Assembly (NCBI GenBank): GCA_020186115.1
Contig: WSYJ01000060.1
Location: 930,001 to 994,000, forward strand
Origin: Histomonas meleagridis
Taxonomy: Eukaryota; Parabasalia; Tritrichomonadida; Dientamoebidae
Direction: 5' to 3'
DNA length: 64,000 bases
A model generated the notes under the pieces. It made no database searches. It was not told where the DNA came from and was given only the letters and a program-made list of their open reading frames with translations. Positions within the stretch are counted from its first letter, which is position 1, and each line of letters opens with the position of its first letter. The position numbers and the translations under genes are program-made. Positions 1 to 9,500 of this stretch are shown piece after piece.

Positions 1-960
1 TAGTTTTTCAATGATCGATTTATTTCGTGCATCACTAGCATTATACTCAATGACATTATAGTTAGCTTGAGTAGCTGCAAGGTAAGCTGCAGATGATTTT
101 CCAATACCAGGAGGACCAGATATGAGAACAGCCTTTTTAGTTTGCCTATCAAAACTACCTATCCATTCTCTAAGTTTTTTGATTCCAGCTTCATTGCCAA
201 CAAGATCAGAAAATGACTTTGGACGATATTTTTCTGTAAATAAACTGTATTTTGAATCTTCGTTTTCAGAAAGTTCTTCGGGTGGTGGAGGTCCTACTGG
301 TGTGGGAGTGGTTTTTCTTATTTCTTTTGGTTTTGTCTCTGTTTCTTGAGGTTTTGGCTTTTCGTTTTCTGTTTTTTGTTTGGCTTTTTTCTTTGGTTTA
401 CTAGCCGGTTTCCCATTCAATAATTGAAGTAAATCAACCGCTTGTTTTACGGTTTTTTTTGGAGGGGGTTCATTGGTTGTTTCAGAAGGTTCGGGAATTG
501 GTTTTTTGGTTACGTTGGATTGCCGAATGATGTAAAAAAGACCATTTTCATCAATGATTGTTATTCCTTTTTCTTTTGCTTGATTATATTTTTCTTCATT
601 TACATCTGATACTCCACGAATCAAAACATCAGTATTTGCATTTATGGATGGCCTTAGCCTTCCTCCGTATTTTTCAATTAAAGCACGAAGATCACCTCTT
701 TTCAATGATCGCATTGTTCCTGTTGCAGAAAAACAAAGTCCTTGAAGACAATGTTCAGCTCCACTTGGAACTGGAACCTGCTGGTATAGAGGTGGAGCAT
801 CTGTATGTGAATTTTTGGACTTGTCAATAAATGAGAAATTTTTTGAAGGATTTGGAATATTTGGTGGTAGAAGTACTTTTCCAATATTTTCAACCTTAGG
901 TCTTTTTATGTTTTCATGATTGGGGTTAGATTCAATTCCAAAAGGGGACTGCTCAGTCAT
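1..960 (-). CDS. RFC1: Replication factor C large subunit, N-terminal part (partial)
   Basis: RFC1 is the large subunit of the clamp loader that opens PCNA onto primed DNA in the nucleus. The 320 codons in the window run off the left edge, so the C-terminal half is missing. A basic, proline-rich head is followed by a BRCT domain at about residues 85-170, where GTMRSLKRGDL and GGRLRPSINANTDVLI are typical. A Lys-rich linker leads to the AAA+ core, which opens with EKYRPKSFSDLVGN and carries the Walker A motif GPPGIGKSS near residue 285. BRCT plus this clamp-loader core is specific to RFC1. An in-frame TAA lies 9 bases before the ATG, fixing the start. The N-terminal PCNA-binding box known from animal RFC1 is not evident. 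A GACCGTTA element lies 26 bases upstream. Confidence 0.93.
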   Translation of the reverse strand, partial: MTEQSPFGIESNPNHENIKRPKVENIGKVLLPPNIPNPSKNFSFIDKSKNSHTDAPPLYQQVPVPSGAEHCLQGLCFSATGTMRSLKRGDLRALIEKYGGRLRPSINANTDVLIRGVSDVNEEKYNQAKEKGITIIDENGLFYIIRQSNVTKKPIPEPSETTNEPPPKKTVKQAVDLLQLLNGKPASKPKKKAKQKTENEKPKPQETETKPKEIRKTTPTPVGPPPPEELSENEDSKYSLFTEKYRPKSFSDLVGNEAGIKKLREWIGSFDRQTKKAVLISGPPGIGKSSAAYLAATQANYNVIEYNASDARNKSIIEKL

Positions 961-985
961 GGAATTGGCTTACCAAGATGGAAGC

Positions 986-993
986 GACCGTTA
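986..993. promoter_or_regulatory. M3-like promoter element of the RFC1 gene
   Basis: GACCGTTA stands 26 bases before the RFC1 start codon, which lies on the opposite strand. The same core occurs before several other genes here (3731, 34202, 34241, 51243). It fits the degenerate consensus published for the Trichomonas vaginalis M3 core element. Its role here is inferred from recurrence and position only. Confidence 0.45.
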
Positions 994-1396
994 TCAATTT
1001 GCATGATTTAAAAAAGCATTAAAATAAATAAAAACAAAAATATCAAAAAAGAAAATTTTGAAGCATTTTGATGGATATTTTAAATCATAAATCATATTTA
1101 ATTAATTTTAATTTGATATGGAAAAAATTTAGAATGTTTTAACATGTCGGTTTAAAATTTATTTAACGGTTTTAAGAACGATAGAATTTTCTCTGACACT
1201 GAATCCTGGGAAAACCGATAGATAAAACCCTATCGTTATTTTGAAAGTTCAAACTATTGAGCTTTTTTGTAGTGAGCTTTTCGTAAAGAATTACTTCATA
1301 TTTTGATTGTGTTAATAGTTGTGGTACGCTAATTTTTTGAAGCATTGTATTTAAAACAATAAATTATATACAAAGTGATTCATCTCAAATACATTT
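994..1396. other. Gene-free stretch upstream of RFC1
   Basis: AT-rich DNA with no credible reading frame. It contains an interrupted inverted pair, AACGATAG near 1176 and CTATCGTT near 1230, about 50 bases apart. No other structure was recognised. Confidence 0.5.
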
Positions 1397-2460
1397 TTAC
1401 TTTCTTCTTTTGTGACGTTTTTCTTCATCAGTTATCCAATGTTTTAACATTTGAACAATTTCGATATAACCTTTTTCAAATGCTAATATAAGTGCTGTCT
1501 CAAATAATTTATATAATTTCCAAATATTATTTTGAAATATCAAATTATTCAAAAAAATAATAAATAAAACGAACAAATATTATTATAATTAACATCAATT
1601 CCTTTTTGTTCAAGAAGTAATTTAACTATTTCCTTGTGAACTTTCTTGCATGCAATCATAAGTGGAGTATAAAACAAAACAAACAAATTCAGATTTATGA
1701 AAATGAATATCAAATTGTTACAGCAAACAGAAATATATAGAAATAAACATAAAATTATGAAAACAAAAGCTAAAATATTAAAATAAATATCAAATCATTA
1801 AAATAAAAATAAAATTATTAAAATAAATGTTAAACGAATTAAACAAATCTTATGTTACAATAATAAACATAAATATTTATATATAAATATTATATGCATT
1901 GACATTAATTCCTTTTTGCTTAAGAAGTAGCTTAACAACTTCAATCTGACCTTTCTTAGTTGCATACCAAAGTGGTGTTTTAAATTTTTCAAATATTTTT
2001 CAAATATTATTTTGAAATATGGTATTATTAAAATTAATATGAAACAAAACAAATAAATACCTTTAACATTAACATCAATTCCTTCTTGTTCAAGGAGTGA
2101 CTTGACTATTTCTGTATGCCCATTTTTCGATGCCCAAATAAGTGCTGACCAAAATAGTTAAAATAATTTCCAAATATTGTTTTGAAATATCAAATTATTA
2201 AAAAAATAACAAATAAAACGAACAAATATGCTTATAATTAATGTCAATTCCTTTTTGTTCAAGTAGTAATTTGACTATTTCTGTATATCCTTTTTTGCAT
2301 GCAAACATAAGTGGTGTCAAATATAATCAAAACAAACTTCAATTTAGCGAAACAAATGTATCTTTCTTTTTTTACACAAAATAAATCAGATAAACATATA
2401 ATTAAAAAAAATTCTTTCATTTATATCAAATTCTTTTTGTTCAGCAAATAATTTAATGAT
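1397..2460 (-). repeat. Ankyrin units separated by a conserved AT-rich spacer
   Basis: On the minus strand, units of about 28-33 codons (for example TPLMFACKKGYTEIVKLL near 2320 and SALIWASKNGHTEIVKSL near 2150) end in a GIDVN-type turn. They are followed by roughly 70-200 bases of noncoding sequence before the next T/S-(A/P)-L start. The spacers near 1500-1590, 1985-2050 and 2160-2230 share a core, ATTTCAAAATAATATTTG, and an entry sequence like ATATTTGTTCGTTTTATTT. The next unit typically resumes at CAGCACTTAT or ACACCACTT. The core is a weak inverted repeat. The same spacer occurs near 25620 on the plus strand. Confidence 0.65.
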
Positions 2461-3628
2461 TTCAAGATTTCAAGATTGAAATGATTTGCAAAAATCTAAT
2501 TTTTGCAAAACTGATTTTGTAATCTGTTGATTTTCAATAAAATATTTCATCAACATTGTATTTCCTATTTTTATTAATTTCTCAATAAATTTAGAATTAA
2601 TTTGCATTCCTTCGTCTATTAGAAAAAATAAAATTTCTAAGTTATTATGTTGAATGCATTTAATTCCTAAAACTGTTAAATCTTTTAAATCGTTTTTCTT
2701 GTTTTCATAAAAATAAAGGAAAACATCATTTCGATGATATTCATTTGCTGATTCATATACATTACTAAATAATGAATAAGTTTTTTCACACATATGAATA
2801 ATCTCTATATTCCCTCCTGCGATTGCATATTGTTTTGTATTTATAATATTAGATCCATTTATTAATAAAAATTTAAAACATTTAACAGCAGAAAAAAATG
2901 CTGCATAATTAATCAATGTAGTGCCTTGTGTAGATAGTAGTGATGCCTTTTCATAAACACATGATTCAATTGTTTGGCTAAAATCAAAATTTGTTTGTGA
3001 TGTTATTTGTTGCAATTTTTCAACATCATCATTTCTAATAACTTCTGCAATTTCCATTGGGTTAACTCCTTCTTTAATATAATTTTTATGAAGTTTCAAA
3101 TCATGTTTGTGTAGTGCTTTAATATATGCTTTAAAATGTTGAATACTTTTTTCTGAAATATTTGATATTTCTTCTTTTGTTTTATAATGTGAAAAATAAA
3201 GTTTTGTCATGTTTTCTTGAAAATGTAAAACAATAAGTTTTTGTCCAACCAATTTTCGAATCAAATGATATGATTCTTGCGTTTTTAATTCTATAAGAAA
3301 CTTACAGAAGTATGAAATTATTTTTGGATTATTTATATTTATTTCTTCTTCTAAATTTTCTATTAACTTCAAATACGTGAGACATAAAATTGGTTCACAT
3401 TGTTTTAATTTAAATACAGAATATATATATATATCTACAAAGAAGAAGATTAAACGAAAATGGAAAACTTTCAACTTCTGAAAATAAATTCATTGTATTT
3501 TGAACACAAGCTTTAATATTACCTTCATTTAAAGAAAAAACACTTGATTCTAATGAAAGTATAAATTTTTTCCAATCAAATGCAGATGTTTTTCTTGAAA
3601 GCAGTTTTCGCCTTTTCATGAAGTCCAT
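1397..3628 (-). pseudogene. Broken ankyrin-repeat gene of the trichomonad DUF3447 type
   Basis: The family is a large trichomonad set of cytoplasmic ankyrin proteins of unknown role: an N-terminal helical domain, a DUF3447-like core, then ankyrin units. Reading starts at the ATG at 3628 (MDFMKRRKLL), shifts frame in a TA microsatellite near 3430, and continues to a stop at 2470. The core is recognisable by VIRNDDVEKLQQITSQ and LINYAAFFSAVKCFKFLL. Past the stop, five further ankyrin units can be read down to 1397, ending in a basic tail HWITDEEKRHKRRK and a TAA. Each unit is intact inside but separated from the next by AT-rich spacers with stops (see the repeat entry). It is either a pseudogene or a gene with unconventional removal of the spacers. 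Pseudogene is the safer call because the head also carries a frameshift. Confidence 0.7.
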
Positions 3629-3730
3629 AAAAGTATCAAGATATTGTAGGTTAAATTTTAAGCTAAAAAGTTTTGATACTTCAATTTTTTAACAGTATCT
3701 GTTAAAATATTGAGAAACCTTTTGGAACAA

Positions 3731-3739
3731 GACCGTTTA
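3731..3739 (+). promoter_or_regulatory. GACCGTTTA element before the alpha/beta hydrolase gene
   Basis: The nonamer lies 52 bases before the ATG at 3792. Identical nonamers stand at 34202 and 51243, each close to a start codon. It is the clearest instance of the recurrent M3-like element in this window. Confidence 0.5.
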
Positions 3740-3791
3740 TTCCCATATGAGGTTATTTAACTGGCAAAAATAAAGTCCCCTCTTGAACAAA

Positions 3792-4739
3792 ATGGTTAAC
3801 ACAGCCAAAATAATAATTGCAATTATCGGACTTCTAATTGCATTTGAAGCTGCCTTAATTTCGTACTTTTACAGAACAACAATGATACGCAAAAGTGTTG
3901 ATCAAAAACAAGTTATCAAAATGTCTGGCGTAGATTGGGAGAAATACTACCCTATGATGGCAGAGCGTAGATCTTTTATGTTAAATCAGTCCCACGAAGA
4001 CGTTTGGACTGAATCACAAGATGGTCTACGTCTTCATGGAACATATTTCAAAGGACCTGAAGGGCCTAAAATCGTTATTTGTTTCCATGGTTACTCTAGT
4101 CAAGGCATCACTGATTATACAAGCATATCAAACTATTATTTAACACATGGTTTTCGAATGTTACTTGTTGATGAACGAGCGCATGGTCAAAGTGAAGGGA
4201 AATATGTTGGCTTTGGTTGCATGGATCGTTATGATGCTTTACAATGGATCACTTGGACAATAAACAAATTTGGAGATTCAATTAATATATTTCTACATGG
4301 AATATCAATGGGCGGCGCCACTGTTCTTATGGCCAGCGGTCTGGATCTTCCACCACAAGTCAAAGGAATCATTTCCGATTGCGCATTTACTTCTGCTGCA
4401 GAAATGTTTAAATATGTTCTCAATACAAAATATCATATTCCATCATTTCCAATTATCCAAATTTCGAACATTATAAACAAAAGATTCGCCGGGTATGGAA
4501 TGTCTGATTGTAATTCGGCGATTGAAGTTAGGAAAGCGAAAGTTCCAATTTTATTAATCCATGGCGAAAATGATGAATTCGTTCCATTATCAATGGGAGA
4601 AGAAATTTATGAGAACATTGCCTCTAAAAAGATGAAATTGATTGTGAAAGGTGCTGCACATAGTGAAAGTTATTATAAAGAAACAAAGGCTTATGAAGAA
4701 GCTTTAGATTCATTCATAAACGAAATACTTAATAAATAA
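3792..4739 (+). CDS. Membrane-anchored alpha/beta hydrolase, bacterial-like
   Basis: 315 residues. A single hydrophobic segment at residues 5-27 probably anchors the protein with the hydrolase domain on one side. The domain has the oxyanion-side motif CFHGYSSQG, the nucleophile elbow GISMGG (Ser172), the acid in GENDEFVP (Asp261) and the base in AAHSESYY (His290), so the catalytic triad is complete. The pattern FGCMDRYDALQWI, then LHGISMGGATVLM, then ISDCAFTS strongly resembles the Firmicutes YqkD-like family rather than eukaryotic ABHD proteins. That suggests acquisition from bacteria. The substrate is unknown; lipid or peptide esters are plausible. A TTG three codons upstream is not needed: the ATG at 3792 sits at the usual distance from the GACCGTTTA element. 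The stop runs into TAAA. Confidence 0.85.
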   Translation: MVNTAKIIIAIIGLLIAFEAALISYFYRTTMIRKSVDQKQVIKMSGVDWEKYYPMMAERRSFMLNQSHEDVWTESQDGLRLHGTYFKGPEGPKIVICFHGYSSQGITDYTSISNYYLTHGFRMLLVDERAHGQSEGKYVGFGCMDRYDALQWITWTINKFGDSINIFLHGISMGGATVLMASGLDLPPQVKGIISDCAFTSAAEMFKYVLNTKYHIPSFPIIQISNIINKRFAGYGMSDCNSAIEVRKAKVPILLIHGENDEFVPLSMGEEIYENIASKKMKLIVKGAAHSESYYKETKAYEEALDSFINEILNK

Positions 4740-5068
4740 AAAATAAATCATAAATTATTGTTAGAACATTAACTGGTTTATATTATATAAGAATATAGTC
4801 ATTATGATCAGTCATGGGCAACGTTAAATTTTTTGATTGTTATTTCCATTTTTCAACGTTGTGCAAAAAATGCAGCAGTGCTTTTGGGGAAAAAAGAAAA
4901 GAGAATACATGCATTCTCGGGATCTTTATTGAAATTTATCGGACAAACATTATTATTAAAGTTCTTTCATGATTTATTACAAATAATTATAAAGGTGTGC
5001 ACACCAAAAACACACTTTTTGAATATTTAAACAAACAACACGTTAAGCGCGCACGTTTAAATTTTTAA
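4740..5068. other. Intergenic with promoter-like sequences
   Basis: CAACGTTAAA near 4819 resembles a promoter element but is followed only by an open frame without ATG (about 4833-5030), so no gene is called there. Immediately before the next gene, ACGTTAA and GCGCACGTT (5049-5057) form a GC-rich island in AT-rich DNA and probably serve as the promoter of the TBCCD1-like gene. Confidence 0.45.
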
Positions 5069-5767
5069 ATGGAAGAAACACCCAAAGCACTAGAAATCGC
5101 AAATGTCCAATCAAAAACAATATGCGTAAAATCAAATTCTTCAAATGCTATCGAAATACAAAATTGCAAAAATTCTTATATATACATTGTAAAACCAATT
5201 GATACAATAATCATTAAACATTGTACTGATAGCTTGATTTTTATTTGCAGTGCAAACATTGTTACAATTGATAGGTCTAGCCAAGTCAAAGTAACATCAT
5301 ATTCTCAATCAATTAGAGTATCAAAATCACACCATATCAACTTATATCTATACGTAAATACACAACCCATCGTCTCTGAAGGTTCTTACAACATTGTTAT
5401 TGCTCCCTATAATGCTGCTTCAAAATTTGTTTTACCTACAGGTAAAAATTTTTGGAATTACCCAATCAATGAATCCGGTGCTTCATCAAGCTTAATGGAT
5501 CCCTCAGATTTTTGTCCTCTTGTGGTTCCATTTGGTGATGAGCCAGATGGAATATCTACATATTTACCAAGAGATTTCCTTAAAACATTAGCAAAGCGTG
5601 AAAGAATTGCCGAAGAAAGAAGAAAACTTGTACTCGAGTTTTGTAAGAGGAATCCTGACTATTCTGAATTAATTCAACAAAAAATTTCTGAGAGTTTTGA
5701 TAAGTATTTAACCGAATCAAAAGGGAAAGAACAAATTATTCAATTAAGCGCGGTTGAATATTGGTGA
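5069..5767 (+). CDS. TBCCD1: TBCC-domain protein, TBCCD1-like
   Basis: 232 residues. The core is a TBCC/C-CAP beta-helix domain at about residues 10-125, with repeating short strands (KTICVKSNSSN, IEIQNCKNSYIYI). The tail PSDFCPLVVPF after an NYW-P-like segment (NFWNYPIN) is the pattern seen in TBCCD1, a protein linking centrosome or basal body to the nucleus. The catalytic Arg finger of TBCC proper is not evident, as expected for TBCCD1. A charged helical tail (KRERIAEERRKLVLEF) follows. It is much shorter than animal TBCCD1 because it lacks the N-terminal region. RP2 or another TBCC-domain protein is the alternative. The start is the first ATG after the ACGTTAA and GCGCACGTT elements. Confidence 0.75.
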   Translation: MEETPKALEIANVQSKTICVKSNSSNAIEIQNCKNSYIYIVKPIDTIIIKHCTDSLIFICSANIVTIDRSSQVKVTSYSQSIRVSKSHHINLYLYVNTQPIVSEGSYNIVIAPYNAASKFVLPTGKNFWNYPINESGASSSLMDPSDFCPLVVPFGDEPDGISTYLPRDFLKTLAKRERIAEERRKLVLEFCKRNPDYSELIQQKISESFDKYLTESKGKEQIIQLSAVEYW

Positions 5768-6065
5768 AATGTTATTTTTTAGATTAATAATTTGGAGATA
5801 TTCATGCAAATTTAAATCAAGCAATTCGAGTGGCACACGAGTAGGCTTTGATATTAATGCCATGAAAGAAGGAATTTTTGACATTAAATGACCCAGCGTG
5901 ATGTAAACGACTTTTTGTAAGCAAACCATATCTATCGTTATTTTCAAAAAGTTCCATTGTATAACGGTCGTTGAAGTCTATCGGCCAAACACGTCTAATA
6001 TAAAAAGTTCGTTTTATGCATTTAATATGATTTTGCCCAATTCTTTCAAAAAGAACTCCAAGCAT
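5744..6065 (-). pseudogene. Possible small gene with a frameshift, unknown product
   Basis: From the ATG at 6065 an open frame reads 82 codons with protein-like composition (KRTFYIRRVWPIDFNDRYT). After LHHAG, near 5890, the more protein-like continuation lies in the neighbouring frame (HLMSKIPSFMALISKPTRV, then LELLDLNLHEYLQ) and runs to 5744, overlapping the end of the TBCCD1-like gene tail to tail. A one-base frameshift would join the two parts into about 106 residues. The product was not recognised. No clear promoter element precedes it. It could also be noise. Confidence 0.3.
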
Positions 6066-6571
6066 GGACTAGCTTTTTCTAATTCTATATGCATATATTT
6101 AGTCCCAAAAACATGAATTAATTCAAATAAGCAAAGAAAACCGAGAAAAAAGATTTTTTAGTGTTAACTTTAAATGGTGAAGTGAGTGAAAATAGGAATA
6201 TTGCGAAAATTACAAAATTAAATCGAAAAAAACTATTAAATATATATTAATAAATGTTCTCTACGAATAATGCCAAATTGTAGGCGTGGGCTATATTAAG
6301 TTGTCAGTCTACAAGTTTTTCAAGCCAGTCTAATTTGTTTCAATTAAAAAATTTAAAGATTTTCACTTGTAAATGCACCTTCTAGTTTTGTCACTAATGC
6401 ACTTTTTGAGTATATACTCGCTAGCAAATATTTAGTTAATTCTCGATATTTTCAATTGATTTTAATCGTACATTATTTTGACACTGTAACTTTTTGAATG
6501 CGAGTATATCGGTAAAAGTGGCTATGTCATGGTACGTTAAGCTTTGTTGTGATGTTTGGCATTTTTTTTAA
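6066..6571. other. Upstream region of the giant gene
   Basis: No gene was seen. GAGTATATACTC near 6408 is a perfect palindrome and is partly repeated inverted as GCGAGTATATC near 6500. ACGTTAA (6534-6540) stands 31 bases before the giant gene's ATG and is the best promoter candidate. Confidence 0.4.
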
Positions 6572-9500
6572 ATGTTAGCTCAAGACGAATATCTGAATGA
6601 GTATGAGAAAATACAAGAAATAACTAATCATAATAGCAGTCAATCCAAAACATTGATGTTTAAAAGCAAACTTACAGATGATAAATTCGTTCTGAGAACC
6701 ATTCCTCAAGGAATTACATCATTTCAAGAAATATATAATAAATACAATGAATTTACTCATCAATATATTGGACGTATTGTTCATATCTCAGAACCTGAAC
6801 CATCAAAAGATGGTTATATTTTATCACCGTTTTATTCAAATGGTTCTTTATATAATTTTATAAAAATTCTCGAGAACGGATTTATTCCAGAAGGGTGGAA
6901 TCCCTTCAATAAAATATTATTAGGAATATCTTCTTTTATGGAGTCGTTACATGAAGCAAACTTAATTCATGGTCGATTAACATCATTCAATATTTTTCTA
7001 AATGATAATTTTGAGCCAATTATTACAGATCTGATGTATTATTTAATTTTTCCCAATGATTATCAAAATCACGAAGATGATAAAGTTCTAATTTATATGG
7101 CACCTGAAATTCTTCGTTCTAATGATTACACGCAAAAATCAGATGTGTATTCATTTGGAATAATCATGTTACAACTTCTTACAATGAATTTTGAAATATT
7201 TTTAGTTAATGGTATTGAAGAAGAAGAATTATATCAATCAATTTCACAATTTACAGTTCCATTTATTACTATTTCTATTGATAAATATTATTCTCTTATT
7301 CAACAATGCTTATCAACAGAACCAACTTCAAGACCAACATTTTCTGAAATCAAAGCAATACTTCAAAATGTTTCTAAAGAAACTCAAGTACAAGATGAAA
7401 TTAATTATCAAAAATATATAATGAAAATTAAGGCATATCAAAATGTTTTAACACAAGAACTTATAGATAAAAAGAGGCATGCAGATGAAGGAGATGCTGA
7501 AGATATGTATTATTTTGGTGTTGAACTTTATGAAGGACGAAATTTTCCAAAGAAAAAAGCAGAAGGGATTAAATATTTACAAAGAGCAGCAAGAAAAAAC
7601 AATGAAAGTGCTATTAAATATCTTCAGGTTATATTTAATGAAGATAATGAAATATTAACATCAAATAATGATCCCCAAGAAGAAGATGATATTGATGATA
7701 TAATCGATAATAATGATAAAGAAAATTCAGAAGAATTTAATTTACTATCAGATCCATATTTTGATGAGAAAGAAATTGATATTGATTCTATTATTGAAAA
7801 AATCAAAGAAAATATAAATCTTCAAACACAATTTGAGTTTGGAGAAAAAGAAAAAGAAGAACTTATAAAGCAAAACTTTATATTTACAGAAGGAGCGAAA
7901 GAACGTCTATTAAAACTTTATGATTGTTTATCAATAGGAATTCCAGTTTTACTTGAAGGACCGACAGGAACATCTAAAACACTGAGTGCAGAAGTTGTCT
8001 GTAAATTATTAAATAAAGAAATGATTCGCTTTAATTTAAGTTCAGAAACTAAAACAAGTGATTTATTAGGGAGATATGTTGGTGAACCCAATTCATGGTC
8101 AGGGATTACGGTCAAAGCAGGACCATTTTTACAAGCATTTTCAGAAGGTAAATGTTTATTATTAGATGAAATTAATTTAGCATCACCTTCAGTATTACAA
8201 TGTATTGAAGAAGCACTTGATAGTGGTGTTATAAGTGTTGAAATTTCAGGAATGCCACTAAAAGAGATAAAAATGCATTCAGAATTTCGACTTATTGCAA
8301 CACAAAATCCTAATAAAGGATTATTTGCGAACAAAAGACAAGATTTAGGAATAAAATTTTTATCACGATTTCAAATTATTAATTTTCCATCATTTACAAA
8401 AGATGAATTATTGAAAATAGGTCAAGGATTAGCGAAAAGATTTAATTTAAACGTTAACTCGGAATATATTATTCAACAACTTGTTGATTTTCATATGACA
8501 TGGCAAAAAGAAGGAGAAGTTTTGAAGGACATTCAATGTTTTACTATTCGCGAAATTGCAGCTACAATTCGAGCGATTGCAGATGATGAAAATATACATG
8601 ATTCTATTATGACAATATACGGAGCAAGATATCAAAAAAATATTAGACAAAAACTTGAAACAAAACTTAACGGATATAATTCATTAAGATCAAATAGTAT
8701 TAAAAAATTTGAATATCCACCAGATTTTCCACAATGTTTTCATAATAAAACATTAAGTACTACATTAAAATCAATAATGTTTTCATTTAAAAATCATCGA
8801 CATGTAATTTTAACTGGAAGAGAAGGATGTGGTAAAACGCAATTAGCACGATGGGTTTCAGAATATTATGATACAAAAGACAATAAAAAACAAAATAACA
8901 CCAAAGAATTTTTCTGTGTTTGTACAGACGAAACAAAATGTTCTGATTTAATTGGTAAACAAAAGCCAATTGAGAACGCAGATGCAGATCAAGAATTAAT
9001 CACATGGAAACCAGGATTTTTAACGGAAGCTATTAAAAATGGAAATTGTGCTATTCTTGATTCTATTGATGAAGCACCAGCTACAGTTACAGAACGTTTA
9101 AATAGTCTTCTTGATCAAAAATATGATGGAAAGGATAAAATATTTTATATACCAGAAAATCCACAAGAAAGTCAAATTTTAATTAATCCAAACTTTAAAT
9201 TAATATGTACATGTGATATAGAAAAAATTCATTTAATTTCACCAGCTTTTCTTAATAGATTTGATGTAATTGTACTTGAAGATCAATTAGAAGGATTAAC
9301 AGAACAAGAACAAAAAGAATTAATTAAAATTTTAATGAACAGTTATAATCGCAATAAACAACAAGACGATAATGAAAATAATCAGGATGAAAATCAATTA
9401 TATCAGATTATTATTTCAAATCAAAACAATGAAAATAAAGAAAATGAAGAAAATTCTCAAACTTCAAGTAATAAATCTTCTGAAAATTCTGATGATGAAA

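Noticed and set aside
3783-3791. Start of the hydrolase at TTG 3783
   Set aside because: The first ATG is at 3792, and the hydrophobic anchor and promoter spacing fit it better.
4833-5030. 65-codon frame after CAACGTTAAA
   Set aside because: It begins with TTG, has no ATG near the promoter-like element and no protein-like pattern.
7209-7421. Frames overlapping the giant gene in other registers
   Set aside because: They are shadows of the main frame, caused by its AT-rich codons.
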